DNA of 7,863 nt from CAZEIW01 sp964512305 (GTDB lineage: Bacteria; Pseudomonadota; Gammaproteobacteria; Burkholderiales; Burkholderiaceae_F): positions 1 through 7,863 of the forward strand of contig CAZEIW010000119.1 of assembly GCA_964512305.1 (NCBI GenBank). The letters are read 5' to 3'. This document shows positions 1 to 7,000 of this stretch, piece after piece. Made by a program: the position numbers and the translations under genes. The first letter of the stretch is position 1. Each line of letters starts with the position of its first letter. A model generated the notes under the pieces. That model ran no database searches and was not told the origin of the DNA. It saw nothing but the letters and a program-made list of their open reading frames with translations.

Positions 1-745
1 TGGGCGGGGGCTGCGATTCGAAGTCGACGTAGTGGGCCACGACGAGGTCGAGCGACCCGTCCCGGTCGTAGTCGATGAAGGCGCAACCGGTGCTCCAGCG
101 CGGGCCAGGGCGGTCGAGGCCTCGCTCGCGGGTTTCATCGCGGAAGGTGCCGTTTCCCAGGTTGTGCAGGAAGACGTTGTGGCCCCATTGCGTGACGAAG
201 AGGTCGACGTAGCCGTCGTTGTCGACGTCGCCGGCACAGACGCCCTGACCCCAGCCGAGGTGCCCGATGCCGGCTTTCTCGGTGACGTCCTCGAAGCGGA
301 GTCCGCCGAGGTTGTGATAGAGATGAGGGGTCAGTGAGGCTTGACCCGAGGCTTGACCCGCGGCTTGACCCGCGGCTTGACCCGGCGCCTGCCCCGGCGC
401 CTGCCCCGGCTTGAAGCGGTCGCCCTGGACGATGAAGATGTCCGGCAGGCCGTCGTTGTCGTAGTCGAAGATCGCCACGCCGGTGCCCGTGTTCTCGATC
501 AGCGAGGTCTGCTCCATCTCGCCCGAGACGACGACCGCACTCAGCCCGGCTTCGGCCGCGATGTCGCGAAAATCGATGACCGGGGCTTTCATGCCCGGGG
601 GAAGCGGGCGCGCGGGCTGATCCCTCGCCCCCGAGGAAACCATCTGCGACCGCCCCGCGCGCTCCGGCGCGAGGGTCGCGGCGAGGACGATGGCGGCAGC
701 GGCCGCCCACCGGAGCGCCCGGCGCCGCGCGTCACGGCGCGTCAC
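1..745 (-). CDS. Exported CRTAC1-type FG-GAP/VCBS repeat protein, 3' end cut by window edge
   Basis: Only the first 248 residues are visible; the gene continues past the left edge. The GTG start at 745-743 overlaps the TGA of the TPR gene (GTGA), and a GGGAAG ribosome-site-like stretch lies five bases upstream. The N-terminus has an Arg-rich head and a hydrophobic core (about residues 13-26, WAAAAAIVLAAT), so it is probably Sec-exported. Three Ca-binding FG-GAP loops follow: DYDNDGLPDI (94-103), DVDNDGYVDL (173-182) and DYDRDGSLDL (225-234). Between them are the usual CRTAC1 phrases FRDIAAEAGL (60-68), LYHNLGG and FLHNLGNGTF. Such proteins form extracytoplasmic beta-propellers and often end in an ASPIC/UnbV domain, which would lie outside the window. 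Oddity: a Gly-Gln-Ala-X tandem repeat at residues 113-136 lengthens the loop after blade one. The family is clear from the motifs. The partner or ligand is unknown; co-translation with the TPR gene suggests they act together. Confidence 0.9.
   Translation of the reverse strand, partial: MTRRDARRRALRWAAAAAIVLAATLAPERAGRSQMVSSGARDQPARPLPPGMKAPVIDFRDIAAEAGLSAVVVSGEMEQTSLIENTGTGVAIFDYDNDGLPDIFIVQGDRFKPGQAPGQAPGQAAGQAAGQASGQASLTPHLYHNLGGLRFEDVTEKAGIGHLGWGQGVCAGDVDNDGYVDLFVTQWGHNVFLHNLGNGTFRDETRERGLDRPGPRWSTGCAFIDYDRDGSLDLVVAHYVDFESQPPP
338..409 (-). repeat. Six-copy 12-bp in-frame minisatellite
   Basis: Read on the minus strand, six 12-base units encode Pro/Ala/Ser-Gly-Gln-Ala six times (residues 113-136 of the CRTAC1-type protein). 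The first two units use GGG CAG GCG and the last four use GGT CAA GCC for the same Gly-Gln-Ala. The array therefore has two internally uniform sub-blocks, as expected from two rounds of local duplication. Being a multiple of three, copy-number change keeps the frame. It sits where CRTAC1-type proteins have the loop between the first DxDxDG motif and the next LYxN strand. Confidence 0.92.
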
Positions 746-749
746 GGCG
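727..749. repeat. 10-bp tandem duplication across the TPR/CRTAC1 gene junction
   Basis: The ten-base unit GCGTCACGGC is present twice in perfect tandem (729-738 and 739-748), and the match extends two bases further left. It covers the stop codon of the TPR gene and the start codon of the CRTAC1-type gene. On the minus strand it yields two GTGA tetramers, and only the upstream one is in frame with the propeller protein. A ten-base duplication changes the frame, so it bears on how the current start arose. Confidence 0.75.
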
Positions 750-2913
750 TCTTCCCGGTGCCCGGATCGGGCGCACGCTTGCTGCGCGCCGCGGCGATCC
801 GCTCGAGAGCGCGTTCGATGTCCGGGTCCCGCGGATTCAGCGCCAGGGCGAGACGAAGCTCCTTTTCCCCGTTGTCGATGTCGCCCATCTGGCAGTCCGT
901 GAGGCCGAGCTTCTTGTGCAGGTCCGCCTTGATCGCACAGTCGCCGCAGACTTCGATCGCCTTTTCGAACCGGCGGATCGCCTCGGGCCAGTCATGCTCG
1001 GCCCCGGCCGCCAGCGCATCGTTGCCGAGCGTGCCCGCCTCGTCGACGATGTGGCTCTCCTTCAGCGCGGCGCTGTAGCGCGCCATCAGACGTGCCGACT
1101 CGCTCGGATCGGACGATCTGACCGCGCGCGCGAGGCTGAAGAGCGCCTGCGTGAAGCCGGGCTCGATCGCGATCGCCTGCCGCCACGCGGCGATCGCCGC
1201 CTTCGTCTGCGACTCGTGTTCCAGGCTCTGCCCCAGCAGATGCCAGGCGGTGGCATTGCGCGGCTGCAGCTTGACGACCGCCTCCAGCAGCGCGATCGCA
1301 TGCGGGTAGTTCCCGGCCTGCCGCTCGATCACGGCCCAGAAGTAGAAGGGCTCCGCCATCTGCGGGGCGAGCCGGCTCGCCGTCTCGAACTCGGGCTGCG
1401 CCTCGGCGTTGCGGCCCAGATCGAGCAGGATGCGCCCGCGGTTCAAATGAGCAAGAGCGGACCGGGGCGCCAGGCGGACCGCCTCGTCGCTTTCCTTCAA
1501 GGCGCCTGCGAGGTCGTAGCTTTCGGCCAGGACCAAGCCGAGCTCGAGATGCGCGGCGGCCGATTGCGGCTGAAGCGCAACCGCCCGGCGCATCAGTGCG
1601 ACCCCTTCGGCGCTCTTCCCCAGGCGCGCCTTGACCCTCCCCGCTGCGGCGAGCGCCGCCTCGTCGTCGGGCGCGAGTTCCAACGCTTCGTCGACCTCCG
1701 CTTCGGCCTCGGCGAGTCTCTGCCGCTTGGCGAGCATCAGCCCGAGATTCAGGTGTCCCTGCCCGCTGCCCGGATCTTCCTCGATCGCGCGCCGAAAGAG
1801 CTTCTCGGCGCCTTCGTCGTCGCCCTTGCCCGCGCCAACGATGCCCAGATCGACGAGCGCCGCCGGGAGTTGCGGGTCTGCGCGGACGGCCGCCTCGAGC
1901 CGCTTCTCGGCAGCCGCACGATCGCCGGCGGCGAGATCGAGGTGGCCCAGTTCGGCCAGCGCAGCCGCCATCTTGGGATCCAGCTTGATCGCCTGTTCCA
2001 GAGCCTCTCGCTCGCCCCTCTGGTCTCGGGCGGCGCCGAGCGCCAGCGCCAGCTCGACCTCGGTGCGCGCATCGCGAGGGTCGACCTGCAGCATCTCGCG
2101 GTAAAGCGCGGCGGCCTGCACCGGCTGGCCGGCGAGGCGCAACTCGCGGGCCTTCCTGCGCTTGCCGGCCAGCTGCTGGAGCTTGGGGTCGCGCGCAGGG
2201 GTCGATTCGTGCGCGTAGATATCCTCGAGAGCGAGCTGCGCCGCCTTCGCGTCCGGGTGTTTCCTGACCAGCTCCGTGAGGATCCGGATCGCCTCGTCCG
2301 GATCGCCGCCCTGATAGGTGGCCATGGCCATCGAGAGGGCCATGTCGGCCGAATCCGGTTCAAGCGCGAGCGCCCGCCTCCAGTGACGGATCGCGGACGC
2401 ATAGTGGCGCTCCGCGGCCAGGCGCCGCGCCAGTTGATCCAGCGCGAACACGGAGTGGCGGTCCAGCTTCAGCGCTTCGCGAAACTGCACTTGCGCCGCG
2501 GCGCCGTCCCCCATCTCCAGCAACACGGAACCGAGCGAGTTGTGCGCCGCCGTCATGCCGGGCTTGAGTTGCAGCGCGCGGCGGTATTCGGCGGCCGCGG
2601 CGGACATCTGCCGGGCGCGCTCGTGCGCGACGCCCAGGTTGTAGTGGGTCAGGGCCGAGTTCGGTTCGAGGCGGACGGCCCCTTCGAAAGCGGCCAGCGC
2701 GCATTTCAGGTCGCCCTGCGCGGCAAACCACGCGCCCGCTTCGCCATACGCCCTGGCGCTGGGATTGTCGTGGAGCGTCTGCCCGCGTTCGGCGGGCAGT
2801 TTGCACGCGTCCGGCAGCGGCGTCACGGCCACAGCGCCCGCACCGGCGAGAGCGAGCGCGAGGCTCGCCGCGATCCGCCGCGCCCACCGGCGCCCGCGGA
2901 CCGCCCGGCGCAT
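742..2913 (-). CDS. Exported protein of about 17-18 TPR repeats
   Basis: A 723-residue protein when read from ATG 2913. I prefer this start because it places an Arg-rich head (MRRAVRGRRWARR) before a hydrophobic core (about 14-29) and an AVA-type cleavage site near residue 29, a good Sec signal. The frame stays open to GTG 2982 (746 residues), with ATGs at 2940 and 2937. No start has a strong Shine-Dalgarno. From about residue 53 to 705, 34-residue TPR units follow almost without break, recognisable by repeated AxxxLGxxL...A...ALxLxP patterns (for example AAHNSLGSVLLEMG and ALAHLNRGRILLDLG). This predicts a long protein-binding superhelix in the periplasm or at the surface. Cysteines are few: C37, C71 and a C-terminal group C656, C659 (CGDC) and C674, which could form disulfides. 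The stop overlaps the start of the propeller gene by four bases, indicating translational coupling. No enzymatic domain is visible, so the role is inferred to be scaffolding. TPR identity is near certain; the exact start is not. Confidence 0.9.
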   Translation of the reverse strand: MRRAVRGRRWARRIAASLALALAGAGAVAVTPLPDACKLPAERGQTLHDNPSARAYGEAGAWFAAQGDLKCALAAFEGAVRLEPNSALTHYNLGVAHERARQMSAAAAEYRRALQLKPGMTAAHNSLGSVLLEMGDGAAAQVQFREALKLDRHSVFALDQLARRLAAERHYASAIRHWRRALALEPDSADMALSMAMATYQGGDPDEAIRILTELVRKHPDAKAAQLALEDIYAHESTPARDPKLQQLAGKRRKARELRLAGQPVQAAALYREMLQVDPRDARTEVELALALGAARDQRGEREALEQAIKLDPKMAAALAELGHLDLAAGDRAAAEKRLEAAVRADPQLPAALVDLGIVGAGKGDDEGAEKLFRRAIEEDPGSGQGHLNLGLMLAKRQRLAEAEAEVDEALELAPDDEAALAAAGRVKARLGKSAEGVALMRRAVALQPQSAAAHLELGLVLAESYDLAGALKESDEAVRLAPRSALAHLNRGRILLDLGRNAEAQPEFETASRLAPQMAEPFYFWAVIERQAGNYPHAIALLEAVVKLQPRNATAWHLLGQSLEHESQTKAAIAAWRQAIAIEPGFTQALFSLARAVRSSDPSESARLMARYSAALKESHIVDEAGTLGNDALAAGAEHDWPEAIRRFEKAIEVCGDCAIKADLHKKLGLTDCQMGDIDNGEKELRLALALNPRDPDIERALERIAAARSKRAPDPGTGKTP

Positions 2914-3019
2914 GAACGCCGCCGTGTGGAACCACATCATGACACCCAGGAAGGCGGCGTGAATGAAAGTTGCCGGCTGCACCGGCGGCGATTGCTCGCA
3001 AGTGTAAGTGAAACGACCG

Positions 3020-3036
3020 GCCGCGGAGCCCGCGGC
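3020..3036. promoter_or_regulatory. Perfect 7-bp inverted repeat, candidate operator
   Basis: GCCGCGG and CCGCGGC are perfect reverse complements separated by AGC. The element ends one base before the putative TAGAAT -10 box of the right operon, so it lies in the -35/-10 spacer. It also covers where a -35 for the leftward TACACT box would sit (about 3024-3029). A protein bound here could control both operons. In such GC-rich DNA a short GC palindrome can also occur by chance. Confidence 0.35.
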
Positions 3037-3042
3037 TAGAAT
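3037..3042 (+). promoter_or_regulatory. Putative sigma-70 -10 box for the right operon
   Basis: TAGAAT differs from TATAAT at one position and is a rare AT-rich hexamer in this GC-rich region. It is suitably placed upstream of the nitrilase start. The matching -35 is poor. Confidence 0.45.
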
Positions 3043-3089
3043 TCGCCTCGACCCAACGGGTGCGCGAGGGCTTGCGCCGCCGACGACCG

Positions 3090-4073
3090 ATGGCTTTCTA
3101 CGCCGCCGCCTGCCAGACCGACTTTCCGTGCCCGAAGACCCGCACGGAGATCGCGGCTCGCACCAAGCGCATGTGCGAGATCATCGAGCAGACGATCGTC
3201 GGCTACGAGCCGTTCTTCGACGTCCGGCTGCTCGCCTTTCCCGAGTTCGCGCATGCGGCGCCGATCTACGAGACCGTGGCGGCGCTGCGCAAGTCGCTGG
3301 CCGTGCCGGTTCCGAACGAGCACACCAGGGCCTACGAGCGCCTCGCGCGCAAGTACGGCTGCTACATCCAGACGGGGAGCTTCCTCGAGATCGATCCCGA
3401 CTGGCCCGATGTCGTGTTCAACACGACGGCGCTGATCGGACCGAAGGGCCTCCTGCTCAAGTACCGCAAGGCGAATCCGTGGATCCCCTGGGAAATCCAC
3501 GCGAGCCCGCACGACCTTCCAAAGTACGACCGCGATCCGTTCCCGGTCGCGGACACCGAGCTCGGCCGCATCGGCGTGGCGATCTGCTACGACTGGCTGT
3601 TCCCGGAGACGATCCGGCAGCTGGCGTTCAACGGCGCCGAGATCCTGGTGCGCGTTTCGGCGTACATGGATCCCTGGGGCGCGACGCCGCCGATGGACTG
3701 GTGGACGCTGTTCAACCGCGCGCGCGCGGCCGAGAACACCGCCTACGTCGTCGCTGCGAACCAGGGCGCCCAGCTGGCGAACTATCCGCCGTTCAGCTGG
3801 CCCGGCGGCAGCATGATCGTCGACTACGACGGCAGGATCCTCGCGCAGGCGGACCCCGGCCCGGGCGAGAAGGTCGTGGTCGGGCCGATCGACGTCGCGG
3901 CGCTGCGCGCCGAGCGCGCGCGGCGAACCGGCCACGACCTGCGCGCGCATCTTCGCAGCGAACTGCACACCTACCTGCGCGAGACCTGGCTCCCTCCCGG
4001 CGGGGCGAAGCCGCTCGAGAAGTCCAAGATCGAACGGCGCATCCGCGATGCCAAGCGCAAGCTTGCGAAGTAG
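3090..4073 (+). CDS. Nitrilase-superfamily carbon-nitrogen hydrolase
   Basis: A 327-residue cytoplasmic enzyme of the nitrilase superfamily, which hydrolyses C-N bonds in nitriles, amides or carbamoyl compounds through a cysteine thioester. The Glu-Lys-Cys triad is visible: E52 in LAFPEFAHAAP, K127 in KYRKANPW and C166 in GVAICYDWLFPE. A further conserved-type Glu, E135, follows in WIPWEIHASPH. The closing AENTAYVVAANQG and PGGSMIVDYDG segments complete the alpha-beta-beta-alpha sandwich, and length is typical for single-domain members. ATG 3090 (MAFYAAACQTDF) is preferred because it begins at the usual first beta-strand. An upstream in-frame GTG at 3060 would add only ten Arg-rich residues. 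No signal peptide is present. The last 40 residues form a basic, probably helical tail. The stop lies inside the next gene (26-base overlap), suggesting coupling. The DWW/RARAAENTAY region recalls amidase-like branches more than true nitrilases, but the substrate cannot be assigned. Confidence 0.93.
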   Translation: MAFYAAACQTDFPCPKTRTEIAARTKRMCEIIEQTIVGYEPFFDVRLLAFPEFAHAAPIYETVAALRKSLAVPVPNEHTRAYERLARKYGCYIQTGSFLEIDPDWPDVVFNTTALIGPKGLLLKYRKANPWIPWEIHASPHDLPKYDRDPFPVADTELGRIGVAICYDWLFPETIRQLAFNGAEILVRVSAYMDPWGATPPMDWWTLFNRARAAENTAYVVAANQGAQLANYPPFSWPGGSMIVDYDGRILAQADPGPGEKVVVGPIDVAALRAERARRTGHDLRAHLRSELHTYLRETWLPPGGAKPLEKSKIERRIRDAKRKLAK

Positions 4074-7000
4074 GGGCGCGCCGGCTGTCGTTGCGCTGAC
4101 CCTCGTTGCGCTGACCGCCACTGCGCTGATCCTCTCGCTGACGGCGTGCGGGCGCGCAGGGTCCGGCGCAACGCCGCCGACCGCGACGGAACAGGCGGCG
4201 CTCGATCGCGGCGTGGGCCTGATGGGTCAGTTCGAATTCGCGGCCGCCCACGATGCGTTCGCGGGCCTCGCCTCGCGCCATCCAAAATGGTACGAAGCGG
4301 GCTTCGACCTTGCCGTCGCGACGCTGAACCGGCAGCAGGAAGGCGACGAGGGCGCGGCCGAGCGGCAGGTTCGCGCGCTGCTTGCGCAACGGCCGGACGA
4401 TCTGCCCGCGCTGTACATGCTCGGGCTCATCGCGCTTCACACCCGGCCGCCTGGCGATGCCGAGCCGCCGCTGCGGCGGGTCGCCGACGGCGATCCGCGG
4501 GACCCGTACGCGAAGTACTTTCTCGCCCAGGCCCTGCTGGCGGAAGGGCGCGCCGACGCGGCGCTCGCGCTCTTCGACGGCGCCCTCGAGTTGGACCCGC
4601 GGCTTCGCAGCGCCCAGTACGGCGCCTCGCAGGCGCTGGCGAGGCTGGGGCGCACCGCAGAGGCGAAGGCCCGCATCGAGGAGTTCCAGCGCCTGCGCAA
4701 CAACCCACTCGCCCATCTGGCCGAATTCAAGTACACGCGGATGGGCCCGAAGGCCGAGGCGGTCAACGCGGCTCGAACCGAAGCGCATCCTGCGCCCCCG
4801 AGCGGGGCGCCGTTCGCGGCGGTCGAGCCGATTCGCGCCGCGTCCGAGCCAACGCCTGCGACGCGTCCGGTCGCCTCGGCAGCGGACATCGACGGCGACG
4901 GGCAGGTCGACCTGTTCCTTCCTGGAGGACGCGGCGGCAAGAGCCAGGTCCTTCTGCGGCGGGGTGACCGCTTCGAGGCGCAGCCCGGCCACCCGCTGGC
5001 CGCGATCGAAGGGGTCGAATTCGCCGCGTGGGGCGATATCGACAACGACGGCCTGACGGACGTGCTGCTGTGCCGCGCCGACGCTTCGCCACTGCTGGTC
5101 CGGCAGGTCTCGCGCGGCCAGTGGAAGGCGCTCGGCGTTCCCGCGCTCGAGCGGCTGGGCGCGGCCGGCGACTGCCAGATGTTCGATGCCGACAACGACG
5201 GCAGCCTGGATCTCTTCGTGGTGACGCGGCGCGGCGAACGCGTGCTCATCTCCAACAATGGCGACGGGACTTTCCGTACGCTGAACGATCGCCTGCCGCG
5301 GCCAACCCGGGCCGGCGATGCGATCCAGACGCTGGCCACCGACCTCGACAACGGCCGGCGCCTGGCGCTCGTCGTGCTGCACGCGCGCGGACCGCACGAG
5401 GTGCTGGAGCAGGACGGCGCGTGGAACTGGCGGCCGGCGCCCGGCTTCGAAGCCTTCGTCCGGGAGCCCGCGCTCGCCGTTGCGGCCGCCGACCTCGATG
5501 CCCGCGGCGAACCCGACCTGCTGACGCTGACGCCGCAATTCGCGGTGCGACGATGGTCCAAGGCGAGCGACGGGTCATGGTCCGCCACGACGATCGTCCC
5601 GGAATCCCAGCCGCCCGCGGCGGCGCGCCCGCAACTCGCGGCCGCCGATCTATATGGCGATGGGCGGCCGGCGATCGTCGTCACGTCGGGCGAGGGACTG
5701 GCGGTCTGGCGGATGTCCGGGCCTGCGGCCGAGCGTGTGTGGACGCTGACCGACGGGACGATGACGGCCTGGACGCTCGCCACCCTCGACGGGAAAGGCC
5801 CGGCGCTGGTCGTGAGCCACCGCGACGGCTCGGTCACGCTGCAGCGGCCGGGGCCGGGCCGATTCGGATACGCGCTGCTGTCGCTGAGCGGCCGCGGCGA
5901 CCCGGCCGCTTCGTACCGCTCCAACGCTTCGGGAATCGGCGCGCGCGTCGCGGCGCGCGTCGAGGGCCGCTGGGTCGTGCGCGACAGCCTGCGCGACTCA
6001 TCGGGCCCCGGCCAGAGCCTCACGCCGATCGCGGTCGGCCTCGGCGGCGCTTCGAAGATCGACTATGTGAGCATCGATTGGTCGGACGGCGTGTTCCAGA
6101 CCGAGCTGGCGCTGGACGGAGCGGCCCCGCATCGCATCGTCGAAACCCAGCGTCAGCTCTCCAGCTGCCCGCTCGTCTTCGCCTGGGACGGCAACCGGTA
6201 CGCGTTCGTGAGCGACATCCTCGGCGTGGGCGGCATCGGGTACATGGTGGCGCCGGGCCAGTACGCGCCTCCGCGCCCGCGCGAGAACTTCCTGCTGCCC
6301 GAGACGGCGCTGCAACCCAAGGATGGGCGGTATCTCCTGATGATCGGCGAACCGATGGAGGAAACGGCCTACCTTGACGCGGTGCGCCTGGTCGCACACG
6401 ATCTGCCACCGGGCTGGAGCGTCGTGCTCGACGAGCGAATGCAGACCGGCGGCCCCGATGTGACGGGACGAGCGATGTATTTCCGCCAGGAGGTTCTGCC
6501 CGTCAGGGCGATCAACGACCGCGGCGAGGACGTGACCGCGGCGCTGCACGACGCCGACCTGAAGGCCGCCGATCCCGGGCCGCACGATGCGCGCTTCATC
6601 GGGCGGCTGGCTCGCGACCACGTGCTCACGCTCGAGTTCGCGACCGATCTCGACGCCGGCCCCGGGCGGCCCCTGCTGGTCGCCGACGGCTGGATCGAGT
6701 ACCCGTACTCGCAGACGATGTTCGCTGCATGGCAGGCGCGCGCCGACTATCGAGCCCCGACGCTGGAAGCGAAGGGTGCCGATGGCCGCTGGCACACCGT
6801 GCTCGAGCAGTTCGGCTACCCCGCCGGCATGCCGCGGAAAATGGCGGTGCCGCTGCCGCGGCTCCCGAAAGCGACGCGCGCGCTTCGATTGCGAACGAAC
6901 CAGGAAATCTACTGGGACCGGCTCTCGATCGCCTGGGCCGAGCCGGCCTCGCCCGTGACGCACGTGCTGCCGCTCGCGGCTGCCGAGGTGCGGCCGATCG

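Larger units (their letters stand above)
2914..3089. promoter_or_regulatory. Divergent control region between the two operons
   Basis: This is the only sizeable non-coding stretch if the downstream starts are right (107 bases if the left gene begins at GTG 2982). Rightward, TAGAAT at 3037-3042 resembles a -10 box about 48 bases before the nitrilase ATG. No good -35 lies 16-18 bases upstream, so an activator may be needed. Leftward, TACACT (minus strand, 3006-3001) is a weaker -10 candidate. Transcription from it would begin only about a dozen bases before GTG 2982, which favours the downstream starts of the TPR gene. No terminator-like hairpin with a T-run is present. All promoter calls are by eye. 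Confidence 0.45.

Noticed and set aside
135..710. Minus-strand frame with Gly-Ala and Gly-Ser-Ser repeats
   Set aside because: This is the minisatellite read out of frame. The neighbouring frame gives the FG-GAP motifs of the CRTAC1-type protein.
2914..2982. N-terminal extension of the TPR protein to GTG 2982
   Set aside because: The added 23 residues precede a complete signal peptide, lack a ribosome site, and would leave almost no leader behind the only -10-like sequence. It is not fully excluded.
916..3039. A 707-codon open frame on the plus strand
   Set aside because: It is antisense to the TPR gene, rich in Arg, Gly and Leu-Arg strings, and shows no domain. Absence of stops follows from high GC, while the minus strand has clear TPR periodicity.
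3793..6023. Two long minus-strand open frames (3793-5538 and 4437-6023)
   Set aside because: Both lie antisense to the nitrilase and lipoprotein genes and give low-complexity Arg/Ser/Ala-rich translations with no motif.
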